Source: Chitinophagales bacterium (GTDB lineage Bacteria; Bacteroidota; Bacteroidia; Chitinophagales; Saprospiraceae). From it: DNA of 64,000 nucleotides. Under the pieces are notes generated by a model. It was not told where the DNA came from, searched no databases, and was given only the letters and a program-made list of their open reading frames with translations. A program made the translations under genes and the position numbers. This document shows positions 26,761-35,900 of this stretch, in pieces (within the stretch, counting starts at the first letter, position 1; every line of letters starts with the position of its first letter). The stretch lies in assembly GCA_013299105.1 (NCBI GenBank), contig JAAFJY010000032.1, positions 35,890 through 99,889 on the forward strand, in the 5' to 3' direction.

Positions 26761-27834
26761 ATGAATATTTTACGCAACATGGGGTTTGGATTGGGGATAC
26801 TGCTGCTTTGTAGTGGGTGCTTCAAGGAGATTTTTTTTGAGAATGTGCCCGATGAACAAAGCTTGGTGGTGCAAGGCACGATTACCGACGTACCCGGCCC
26901 CCGTACCATTTACTTGTCTTATACGGCCCCATTTGGGCGGCAGGATCCCGAACGGATTTCGGCGGCGCAAATCGATTTGCTGGATGAAAAAGGCAAAAAA
27001 TGGCCTTATGAGGAAATCCTGAAGGGCCGTTACGTGATGCGCGACAGCCAACTGCGCATTCTACCAGGCGAGCGTTATTTTGTGGAAATCAAACTAACTA
27101 GTGGCGAGGTTTTTCGCAGTGAAATCCAGGGCATGCCCCGTTCTTCGCAAATTGATGACATAAGGCTTACTTTCAATCAGTTGGAAGACAATCGCCCGCT
27201 ACGGGTTTCGGTCGATGTGAGTGCGCTGGGTAATGCAAAAGGGACTTTTTTGCGCTGGTCCTTGTTGCGTTTTGCCCGCAAACAGGAAGTGGACCAGTTC
27301 AGAATCCGCCCATTTTCATTGGATATTCCTACGCCAAAAACTTGCTACATCACCTACCCAGTCAACGAGCAGTCCATTTTGTTGTTTGGCACCGACCGCA
27401 AGGACGATTTCAAAATCAGGCAGCAAGAGTTGGCTACCATCCCCACCGACCGCACATTTTCCGACCGCAACATGATCCAGGTGGTGCAGTACAGTTTGCC
27501 AGAAGCGGCTTATTTGTACTACCGAAAAATCAACACCATCACCAATCAGGTAGGGACGATTTTTGATCCACCGCCAGCCAAGGTGAGGGGCAATATCAGC
27601 CAATTGAACGATCCTGACCGCATCATTCTGGGCTATGTGGACCTGGCTGCCGTAGACACTGCGGTAACATTTGTCAATCCCAGTTTTTTTGAACCCGTTT
27701 TTATCTCTTCGGATTGCATGCAGGATTTCAGCCGACCCGATTGGCGTGATACCTGGGGCTTTCCGGCTACTTGTTTGAATTGTCTGTTGATCCCCGGCGC
27801 AGGGGTGCAACTGCCTAAATATTGGAAACCTTAA
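26761..27834 (+). CDS. DUF4249 lipoprotein 1
   Basis: A 357-residue lipoprotein with an N-terminal signal and lipobox (CSGC, Cys near residue 20). It then follows the DUF4249 layout: SLVVQGTITDVPGPRTIYLSY, a DEKGKKWPYEE turn, PGERYFVEIKLTSGEVFRS and a Cys-containing C-terminus (ATCLNCLLIPGAG). It is likely surface-exposed or periplasmic and works with the receptor just upstream. Its role is unknown. It is distinctly more divergent than the two copies that follow. Confidence 0.88.
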   Translation: MNILRNMGFGLGILLLCSGCFKEIFFENVPDEQSLVVQGTITDVPGPRTIYLSYTAPFGRQDPERISAAQIDLLDEKGKKWPYEEILKGRYVMRDSQLRILPGERYFVEIKLTSGEVFRSEIQGMPRSSQIDDIRLTFNQLEDNRPLRVSVDVSALGNAKGTFLRWSLLRFARKQEVDQFRIRPFSLDIPTPKTCYITYPVNEQSILLFGTDRKDDFKIRQQELATIPTDRTFSDRNMIQVVQYSLPEAAYLYYRKINTITNQVGTIFDPPPAKVRGNISQLNDPDRIILGYVDLAAVDTAVTFVNPSFFEPVFISSDCMQDFSRPDWRDTWGFPATCLNCLLIPGAGVQLPKYWKP

Positions 27835-27839
27835 ATTCA

Positions 27840-27928
27840 GTTGAAAGGTTGAAATGTTGGAGGGTTGAAAAGAGGGGCTCTCAATGGGGTCCTGTCTTTT
27901 CAACTTTTCAACCCTAAACGCTTCAACT
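27840..27928. terminator. GTTGAA-type long hairpin between DUF4249 genes 1 and 2
   Basis: Left arm of TTGAAAGGTTGAAATGTTGG type, right arm CTTTTCAACTTTTCAACCCT. It immediately follows the stop of DUF4249 gene 1 and resembles the hairpins at 46274-46360 and 51811-51921. It may attenuate or end transcription. Confidence 0.55.
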
Positions 27929-27971
27929 TTATACAACCCGATTGCTTATGTTTCCCAGTTTGTTAAGAGGA

Positions 27972-28120
27972 TGTTTAAAATTAGGATTGCAGACCAAAAT
28001 GAGCACGTTTTTGTCCAGGCAAGGCGCAAAAAGCAGAGTTATGCAGCGCATAATGAGCATTTTTGTAACGAAGCTTGGGCAGAAAGGGGCCTTTTGGGGC
28101 CAATCACCGGTTTTTAAACA
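27972..28120 (+). repeat. 149-bp element with GTTTAAAA inverted ends (family 4)
   Basis: The left end TGTTTAAAATTAGGATTG and the right end CAATCACCGGTTTTTAAACA form imperfect terminal inverted repeats. An internal ATGCAGCGCATAA region is also symmetric. No transposase is encoded, so it is MITE-like. It reaches to about 20 bases before the hydrophobic signal segment of DUF4249 gene 2 and covers the place where its start codon should be. Confidence 0.6.
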
Positions 28121-29207
28121 CACTCTAATATCAAAAAATGTGCTGCTGGCTTTGCTGGTTTTAATGCTAGCCAGCACATGTGTGAAGGAGCTTGACTTGA
28201 AAATCAAAGACCAAGGCAAACAGTTGGTCGTATATGGTAATTTTACCTATGCGCCTGGTGAGCGCTTGGTTAGCATTCGTCGAACGGCTGATTTTGGCTC
28301 GCAAATCAGTGAAAAAGTCAGCGGGGCAAAAGTCTTTTTGGTGGACGAGCAGGGCAAACGTTTGCCTTTTGCCGAAAGCCGGAATGGCGATTACCTTTTT
28401 GCAGATCCTGGTTTTCAAGCAGTAGCGGGGGCCCGATACTACCTGGAGATCGAGCTCAAAGATGGTCAGAAATTCCGCTCTGATGCCAGTAACATGCCCT
28501 CGCCTTTGAAAATCAAGCGCAGTTACATCGATTTTCAAGCGCCCAATGTGGCCCAGTCTCGCCCAGCTATTGGTATCGTAATCGATGTAGATGCGCCACC
28601 CAATCCCAAAGGCACTTACCTGCGATGGTCCACGCAGCGCATTTGGCAACGTACGTCGATTGACTTGGCCACTTTGTTTCAGGATTATTTCAAATTCAAA
28701 CCCCCAGTGCGTTGTTACATGACCGATAGCCTGACCAATCAGGCTTTACCTTTGTTTGGCTCGCCTCGGACGGGTGGTTTTTCTCTTGCTCAACAAAAGC
28801 TCTTCGACATTGAGTTGGACAGTAAGTTTTGGGAAAAAAATTGCATCCAGATCATCCAATACAACAGCACCCCGGAAGCCCATGCCTTTTGGACTGACGT
28901 ACGAAACGTGGCCAATCAACAAGGCACCATTTTTGACCCACCCCCTGCGGTAGTACCCGGTAATTTGTACCGTGTTGACGATCCTGAGACACGTATCCTG
29001 GGCTTTTTTGAGCTCACCGCTACTGATACCTCTTACGTTTTTGTGGAAAGAGCCGAATTGCAAAACTTCGGTTATTATGTACCTGATCCTTGTATCCAGG
29101 ATTACTTTAAACAGGAATGGTGGGGTACTTATGGATTTGAACCTGGGTGTGCTTTTTGTGTAAACATCGTGGGACATAGCACGGTGCGGCCTCCGTTTTG
29201 GCGGTGA
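28053..29207 (+). CDS. DUF4249 lipoprotein 2 (start uncertain)
   Basis: The mature part (from Cys at codon 28179, LMLASTC lipobox) is a full DUF4249 protein: KELDLKIKDQGKQLVVYGNF, then NPKGTYLRWSTQRIWQRTS, MTDSLTNQALPLFG and GHSTVRPPFWR at the end. It is a close paralogue of the next gene. No in-frame ATG directly precedes the signal segment. The nearest ATG (28053, used here) lies inside the family 4 element and gives an unusually long signal peptide; a GTG at 28140 is the alternative. The element may have replaced the native start. Confidence 0.75.
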   Translation: MSIFVTKLGQKGAFWGQSPVFKHTLISKNVLLALLVLMLASTCVKELDLKIKDQGKQLVVYGNFTYAPGERLVSIRRTADFGSQISEKVSGAKVFLVDEQGKRLPFAESRNGDYLFADPGFQAVAGARYYLEIELKDGQKFRSDASNMPSPLKIKRSYIDFQAPNVAQSRPAIGIVIDVDAPPNPKGTYLRWSTQRIWQRTSIDLATLFQDYFKFKPPVRCYMTDSLTNQALPLFGSPRTGGFSLAQQKLFDIELDSKFWEKNCIQIIQYNSTPEAHAFWTDVRNVANQQGTIFDPPPAVVPGNLYRVDDPETRILGFFELTATDTSYVFVERAELQNFGYYVPDPCIQDYFKQEWWGTYGFEPGCAFCVNIVGHSTVRPPFWR

Positions 29208-29253
29208 ATAACTAGATCTTGTTGATTTCGGGATGTAAAATAAACCCGCTGAT

Positions 29254-30399
29254 ATGCTGTTTGAAAAACGCTACCCAATACAGTCGCTATTCCTATCTTT
29301 CATGATCGTGCTGCTCTTCAGTGCCTGTGTAACTGAGCTCGATTTAATCGTCAAAGAACAATCGACTAGGCTAGTGGTGTATGGTAACTTCACCCAGGGT
29401 GCGGGTGATCGCTTTGTTAGCATTCGTCGTACGGGGGATTTTGGCTCTCAGGTGGGTGAAATTGTCAAGGAAGCCCAAGTTTTTTTAGTCGATGAAAAAG
29501 GCATTAGTATGCCATTTCTAGAGACCCAAAAAGGGGATTACCGTTTTGAAAACAATCGGTTTCAAGCCATTGCAGGGCAGAAATACTACTTAGACATTGA
29601 ACTCAAATCAGGTGAAAGATACCGTTCTGAAGCCAGTATAATGCCCGCGCCCTTGGCCATCAAACGCAGTTATTATACTTTCTCGCCCATCAATCCTGCC
29701 CAGCAGCGCCCGGCCATTGACATCAGGGTCGATTTGGATGCCGCGCCCAACCCCAGAGGTACTTATCTTCGTTGGGACCTCCGGCGGACCTGGCAACGGA
29801 CTTCCGTCGATTTAGCGACTCATTATCAAAGTTACTATTGCTTCGATCCTCCGGTGCGCTGTTACATGACCGATAGCCTGACTACTCAGGTTTTGCCCTT
29901 GTTTGGCACCCCACGTTCTGGAGGCTTTTCATTGGTGGAACAAAAGCTCTACAATCTCGAACTGGACTATAAGTTTTGGGAAAAAAATTGTATCCAGGTC
30001 ATTCAATACCACAGTACCCCGGAGGCATTTATCTATTGGGAAAAGGTCAGTAAAGTTGCTAACCAACAAGGCACTATTTTTGATCCCCCACCAGCAGCCG
30101 TCTCCGGTAACATGTATCTTGCTAATGACCCTGACAAACGTATTTTAGGTTTTTTTGAGTTAAGTGCTGCAGATACTGCTTATATTTTTGTGGAACAGGA
30201 GGAGTTGAAGCAATATGGTTATTATACACCAAATCCCTGCTCCAGGGACCCTTCAAATAAAGATGAGAGTTGGAGATTACCTTGCATCAAAGACCCTTCA
30301 TATCGATTTTGGCAAATTACTTATGAGTGGCCTCCAGCATGTGCTTTTTGTCAAAAAATCGCCGGGCATAGCACAGTTCGGCCCTCGTTTTGGCGGTAA
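29254..30399 (+). CDS. DUF4249 lipoprotein 3
   Basis: A 381-residue lipoprotein with a clean signal and lipobox (FSAC near residue 25). It shares long near-identical stretches with gene 2 (TELDLIVKEQ..RLVVYGNF; NPRGTYLRWDLRRTWQRTS; MTDSLTTQVLPLFG; GHSTVRPSFWR), so the two arose by tandem duplication. It has an insertion near the C-terminus (NPCSRDPSNKDESW) absent from gene 2. It is the last gene of the receptor operon. Confidence 0.88.
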   Translation: MLFEKRYPIQSLFLSFMIVLLFSACVTELDLIVKEQSTRLVVYGNFTQGAGDRFVSIRRTGDFGSQVGEIVKEAQVFLVDEKGISMPFLETQKGDYRFENNRFQAIAGQKYYLDIELKSGERYRSEASIMPAPLAIKRSYYTFSPINPAQQRPAIDIRVDLDAAPNPRGTYLRWDLRRTWQRTSVDLATHYQSYYCFDPPVRCYMTDSLTTQVLPLFGTPRSGGFSLVEQKLYNLELDYKFWEKNCIQVIQYHSTPEAFIYWEKVSKVANQQGTIFDPPPAAVSGNMYLANDPDKRILGFFELSAADTAYIFVEQEELKQYGYYTPNPCSRDPSNKDESWRLPCIKDPSYRFWQITYEWPPACAFCQKIAGHSTVRPSFWR

Positions 30400-30590
30400 T
30401 TTTTGGTAAAAACTTAGTCCCTGAAAATTTCGGAGAACGCGGTCTGAACAATCAAGCGAGGTGCTTTTTTACCTGAACCACATCTTTGGTCTAAATCAGT
30501 TAGCAATGTGTCAACGATAAACCTTTCAAGTTTTTAAGACACCCGCATGTCAACGTATCGGTCAACCTCATGCTGGAAATCCACAAGAAT

Positions 30591-30712
30591 GGGGGGTGTC
30601 GTGTGTAAGTGTGAGTTAGATTGTGTGTGGCTTCGAGCCGAATCTATCGACTCAGCTAATTGGAACTGGGGTTTATGCACACTCACACCCAAACAGGCAC
30701 ACCCAAACCCAA
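30591..30712 (-). repeat. GGGTGTG hairpin repeat, copy B
   Basis: Read on the minus strand it starts ATTGGGTTTGGGTGTGCCTG and matches 11252-11370 through the GAGTGT, AAACCCC and CTGAG segments. The long hairpin arms are also kept. Confidence 0.75.
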
Positions 30713-30830
30713 TTTTATCCGCGTGCTAAAAACGGCCTCGCGCAGCGTGTCACGCTCCGCGTAGGCGAGGACATAGTTAATAAAGTACGCAGTTGCGATT
30801 TGGTAAGATTCATTCGTGGCTTGTCACTTG

Positions 30831-30974
30831 GGGAGCGTAAAAAAATAAGGTGGGCAGGTTTAGGGTTAGTGAAAAAAGATGAGCAACTGGATGAAAGGAT
30901 TTGTGTTCTCTTTTTACTAAACCTCAAAAACAAAGCTGTCCACCTTATTTTAGCTCAGATACTTAGTGAAAAAA
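30831..30974 (+). repeat. Family 3 hairpin repeat, full copy
   Basis: Starts GGGAGCGTAAAAAAATAAGG. The arm AAATAAGGTGGGCAG (from 30843) is complementary to CTGTCCACCTTATTT (30937-30951), so the element folds on itself. Relatives are at 23833-23972 (inverted) and 23375-23450 (partial). Confidence 0.75.
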
Positions 30975-31164
30975 GAGTAAGTTCTCAATCGGTATTTCAG
31001 CAAGTGTCTTTCTTTGTCAACGCGTAAACGGATCTTCAGCAGATTAGGAACCTACTAAGTTTTTTTATTAAAAAACCCTATCGTCCAAAATAACCCGCAA
31101 AAAATCTCCCATCCATGCGCTATTTTTACCCCAAATAAAAACCAAAAAGCAACGCCCCGTCGCC

Positions 31165-31968
31165 ATGCAACGTTATTTCATCGAATTGGCCTACAAGGGC
31201 ACCGAATACAGTGGTTGGCAAAAACAGCCCCACAAAATGTCGGTACAAGAAATGCTGGAGGATTGCCTCAATACCATCCTCAATGCTCAACTGGAGGTCA
31301 CGGGCTGTGGCCGTACCGATGCGGGGGTGCACGCCCGCCAATATTTTGCGCATTTCAACTATGCTGGTGAATTTCCCAAGGGTTTTGAACGGCGGCTCAA
31401 CAAGTTTTTGCCCCACGATATCGCCTTGTGCCGCATTTTCCCGGTGCACTGGGATGCCCATGCACGTTTTGATGCCTATTCGCGCAGCTATGCCTACGAT
31501 TTACATTTTCGCAAAGACCCCTTCAGTCGGCACTTGGCTACGGCTTACCAATTGCCCAATCTGCCCGATACTGATAAAATGCAAACAGCGGCCCAATTGC
31601 TTCTACAGTACAAAGATTTTGCGCCCTTTTGCAAAACCAACCACGACGCTAAAACCATGACCTGTATGCTCAATCGCTCGGAATGGATTTTTCATCCCGA
31701 TGGTCAGTCGGCCACCTATCACATCAGTGCCAATCGTTTCTTGCGGGGGATGGTGCGCCTGATTGTGGGTATGTGCATTAATGTGGGTACTGATAAACTG
31801 AGCCTGGAAGAAGTCAAAAAAGCCCTGGAGCAGCAATCACCTCTCCACAAGTCGACCAGTGCGGCTCCCGACGGCCTGTACTTGGAGCAGATCTGCTACC
31901 CCTATCTCGACGAAGTAGGCTTGTACACGGGACCACCTGCAAGTCCTAATTTTAAGTCTCCACAATGA
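31165..31968 (+). CDS. truA: tRNA pseudouridine(38-40) synthase TruA
   Basis: A 267-residue enzyme that isomerises U38-U40 in tRNA anticodon arms. The N-terminal YKGTEYSGWQKQP and the active-site block GCGRTDAGVHARQY (catalytic D52) are canonical. The second domain has DPFSRHLA, ASRNRFLRGMVR-like SANRFLRGMVRLIVGMC and the C-terminal SAAPDGLYLEQI. Its stop overlaps the ATG of the next gene by four bases (ATGA), so translation is probably coupled. Confidence 0.96.
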   Translation: MQRYFIELAYKGTEYSGWQKQPHKMSVQEMLEDCLNTILNAQLEVTGCGRTDAGVHARQYFAHFNYAGEFPKGFERRLNKFLPHDIALCRIFPVHWDAHARFDAYSRSYAYDLHFRKDPFSRHLATAYQLPNLPDTDKMQTAAQLLLQYKDFAPFCKTNHDAKTMTCMLNRSEWIFHPDGQSATYHISANRFLRGMVRLIVGMCINVGTDKLSLEEVKKALEQQSPLHKSTSAAPDGLYLEQICYPYLDEVGLYTGPPASPNFKSPQ

Positions 31969-32924
31969 GCGAACTGCTACAAATGAGTCCGCAAGGCTGG
32001 TATTGCCCCATTGCACTGACCCACATCGATCCGATCAAGCCCGTGCGCAACGCTTTCATTACCCACGGCCATGCTGACCACTTGAAATCTGGCAACCTCC
32101 ACTATTTTTGTACCCGTAGTGCCCGCCCGGTGATTCGCCAACGTTTGGGGCCAGTATCGATTGAGTCCCTGGAGTACGATGAGCCGCAGCTCATCAATGG
32201 TGTACAGTTTTCGTTTCATCCAGCGGGGCATATTCTTGGTTCAGCTCAAGTACGGGTAGAACACCAGGGCGAGGTCTGGGTCGTTTCGGGCGATTACAAA
32301 CTGGAAAACGACGGCTGGTCGGAGGCATTTGAGTCGGTAAAATGCGATACCTTCATCAGTGAATGCACATTTGGCCTACCTGAATTCCAGTGGCGGCCTC
32401 AAGCTGAGATTTTTGCTGAAATCAACGAATGGTGGCGTCAAAACCAGGCCGCAGGCCAGGTGTCGATTCTCGCTGCTTATGCCCTGGGCAAAGCTCAAAG
32501 GGTTTTAAGGGGATTGGATCCGAGTATTGGCCTCATTTTTTGCCACCCGGCCATCGAAAATGTCAATGACGTTTTACAAACCCAAGGTGTAAAACTACCT
32601 AGCCACCAACGTCTACGCCCCAAGCACAAACTCAATGATTTAAGGGGCAACCTGATTGTGGTGCCACCAACTGCCTTAGGCGATTACTTGATCAAACGCC
32701 TAGGCGAGCAGGCCCTGGGTGTAGTATCGGGCTGGTCGGGGCAAGCTGGATTTGCCAAAAAACACCCCGGCGCACATGGTTTTGGGCTGAGCGACCACGC
32801 TGATTTTGCGGGCTTGAACAAGGCAGTTTCGGCCAGTGGAGCGCAGCGTTTGATTCCAGTGCATGGCTATGTGAAAGAGTTTGGGGAATACTGGAAGGGG
32901 AACGGAATGGAGGTTTTGTTTTGA
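31965..32924 (+). CDS. Ligase-associated-type MBL/beta-CASP DNA exonuclease
   Basis: A 319-residue metallo-beta-lactamase-fold nuclease of the group annotated as ligase-associated DNA exonuclease, related to mRNA 3'-processing CPSF-like enzymes. Visible motifs: FITHGHADHLKSG (HxHxDH), FHPAGHILGSAQV, VVSGDYKLEND, the beta-CASP region with AYALGKAQRVLRGL, and the final histidine block GLSDHADFAGL followed by VHGYVKEFG. Its usual partners, an ATP-dependent DNA ligase and a helicase, are not in the window. It is translationally coupled to truA instead, which is unusual for the family. Confidence 0.88.
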   Translation: MSELLQMSPQGWYCPIALTHIDPIKPVRNAFITHGHADHLKSGNLHYFCTRSARPVIRQRLGPVSIESLEYDEPQLINGVQFSFHPAGHILGSAQVRVEHQGEVWVVSGDYKLENDGWSEAFESVKCDTFISECTFGLPEFQWRPQAEIFAEINEWWRQNQAAGQVSILAAYALGKAQRVLRGLDPSIGLIFCHPAIENVNDVLQTQGVKLPSHQRLRPKHKLNDLRGNLIVVPPTALGDYLIKRLGEQALGVVSGWSGQAGFAKKHPGAHGFGLSDHADFAGLNKAVSASGAQRLIPVHGYVKEFGEYWKGNGMEVLF

Positions 32925-32976
32925 AAACTTTAACCCCCTCTTAACTATTTTTCCCCAAAAATACTCCGAACTTGCT

Positions 32977-35900
32977 GTGCCTAAACCACATGCAGTGCAC
33001 CATTGGAGAAAACTAACATGCTGGATAACGCTCCTCGGCCTGTTTTGGCAAGTCCAGGGCCAAACCGTGCAAGTCACCGTGCTGAATGGTTCGGAGATTC
33101 GTTGTGCAGTGGACAGCGTGGTGGAAATCCAAATCAAGCCCAACCCCAATGGCAATTTCCAGAGCGTATCCATTTCCTGGGGCGACCAAAGCCCGGTACA
33201 GATGGTCAATGCGGGCCAAAACCTAACCATCCGGCATACTTACAACAATGCCAAGCTCCTGCAAAAATGCGCCTATGACTGCGCCGAACCCATCTTCAAT
33301 GGTTTTTGCTACCGCCTGACAGTGCTTGCTGATTACCGCGACATCAGCGATGAAAACGTGAGTAAAACCATCCTGTTTAAGCTACCACCCCGGCCCAATA
33401 TCAAAAACGACGCAGGCAGCACCGCTTGCCTGAATAAACAAATCCGTTTTTCGGAAGAAACTTGCCCCAGCAACGACCGCGACATGCGCTACCGCTGGGA
33501 TTTTGGTGGCGGACGCGTTTTTACCACCCGCAACCCCAATTTTGCTTTCGACCAACCGGGCATGTACGAGGTGAAGCTATCGGCAGCAAACTTTTGCGAT
33601 TCGGTCACGACGACCGTCAATATCTTGGTGGTGGAAAAAACCAACGCCGCACTGGCCCTCGATTCGGGGGCCATCAAAGTGGCCGATGACCGCTACAGCG
33701 TATGCCTGGGCGGCGGCGGCAGGGTAAAGTTCAATGCTGGGGCGACTAATAATCCGAGTACTTATTCCTGGGACTTTTCACCCCGCAGTGGAGCCAGCTG
33801 GGAAGGCAGACCCGATGGCCCGATCGCTTACCTCAATATCACCCGTGCAGGCACTTATACCGTGACCGTGACAACCGACAATGCCTGCCAGGAGCCCAGC
33901 AGAAAAACCATCACCCTGGATGCCAAGTCGGCAGCAACCTTGAGCCTCAATCGCCAGGCCGATGCCTGCGAAACAATCAGCTACACGCCCAACCCACTGA
34001 CCAACGGCGCGACTTATACCCTAGATGGCAATGCAGTCGCCAGTTTCCCGGTAAGCCTGGCTCCCAGAGATGCTCCTTATATCGTGGAGGCAAAACTGAG
34101 CAATGAATGCGGCGACCTGAGCCGCCGCGATACGTTTTCAGTGAGCACACCCGCCCCTGTTGCGATCCTTTTTCCGCTCAAAGACACCACCATTTGTCGG
34201 GGTTCGGGGGAAATTGCCCTGCGCGCGCAACCCGCTGGAGGCAACTGGCAAGGCCAAAGCCTGGTTCGGCGGGGAACGGACGTGTTTTTCAACCCCAATA
34301 CCACTGGTGATTTCACGCTGCAATACCAACGCGGCGGCGGCACTTGCCAACGCAGCGCCAGCATCAATATCAAGGTAGAAAACAATGTGGCCCTGAGCCT
34401 GGATGCCCAAAACGACGAATGCGCAGCCTTCAGCTACACCCCCAAGCCCTTGATCCAGGGCGCTACTTACCGCATCAACGGGCAAGTGCAAAGCCAATTT
34501 CCCTTTAATGCGGCCATTTCGGATCAGCCTTACGTGGTACAAGCCCAATTGCAAAACGCTTGCGGAATCCAGGAAAAAACCGATACTTTTTTTGTGCGCA
34601 GCGCTACTGCTGTGCAAATAAATACCGCTCCCGATACCCTATGCCGGGGCCAGGCCGAAATAAAATTGGAAGCAATGCCCTTGGGCGGTACTTGGTCGGG
34701 AACAGGCGTGCAAAAACGCGGCAACGAGACTTTTTTCAACCCCAACACCGCAGGCGTTTTTGATTTGCACTACAAAATCGGCTCAGGCACCTGCACCCAG
34801 GAAGCCAGTTTAAAAATGACCGTACAAAGCAGCACGGCTTTGACGCTGAACGAGCAAGGAGACGAGTGTACGAGCCTGAGTTACTCACCCCAACCTTTCT
34901 TCTCGCAGGCCGAATACCGGATCAATGGCGAAGTGGTGAAAAATTTCCCGGTCGTTCTTCCTGCTGCTGATCGAGCTTATGTGGTGATGGCCCAACTCAA
35001 AGATTTGTGCGGCACCCAGGAAAAAGTAGACAGCTTCAGGGTATCAGTGCTTTCGCCAGTTCGTATTTTGAACCCCGCAACAGACACCAGTATTTGCCAG
35101 GGCAGTGGGCTTTTGCCCATCCAGGTGTCGGCAGCAGGGGGGCGCTGGCTCAACAATGTGGAGGTCAGTGCAGCGGGTAATCAATTCCAGTTCAGCCCCA
35201 ATCAGGCGGGCCAAAACCTGCTGATCTACGCTCGTGGTACGGGTACTTGCGAGCAGCGCGATTCAATTCGCGTAGAAGTACAGGCGGTAGACCTGCGCGT
35301 TCAGGACCAAACAGCTTGCTTCAATGGCCCGGCCTTGGGCCTGGTTGCCCAGCCCAGCGGCGGTACTTGGACCTCCTCAGACTGCCCAACTTGTATTCAA
35401 GGGGATACTTTTTTGCCCAAAAACCTACTGGACAGCACCAAACAGGCCATCAACCTGACTTATACCCTGAAAAATGCCATCGGGTGCAGCGCCAGCGCCC
35501 CCGCCACACTCAACATCTCAAGGCCACGAGCAGTTTTTTCGATCGTAGGCAATGCCTGCTCGGATGCTCCCTTGCAAGTCGATACCAAGGCTGCCCAGGT
35601 CCAGACTTTGAGTTGGCAAGTAGATGGCCGAGCAGTCGGCAATCCGCCCTTCCGCAACCTGGCAGCGGGCCAACGGCGGATCACTTTATTGGCCGCCAAC
35701 GGCACTTGTGTGGACACCAGTAGCCTTTTGATCAACGTGAGCAGCCCGCCACCTGCGGCTGATTTTGTGCTGGACAAGACAGAGGGTTGCGCGCCTTTGG
35801 TCGTGAATTTCAAGCCCCAAGCCACTGCGACCAATGGCTTGGTTTTCAACTGGAATTTTGGCCGCAATACCCGCGATACGAGCAGCCTAGCTGCCCCTGC

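Larger units (their letters stand above)
30400..31164. other. Intergenic spacer with two hairpin repeats
   Basis: No gene is supported; a 134-codon frame at 30623-31027 is read through repeat sequence. Besides the two listed repeats, 30733-30774 holds an imperfect palindrome (GCCTCGCGCAGCGTG against CACGCTCCGCGTAGGCGAGG). Confidence 0.55.

Noticed and set aside
30623..31027. 134-codon plus-strand frame in the spacer before truA
   Set aside because: Composed of the GGGTGTG and family 3 hairpin repeats, with no start context or domain.
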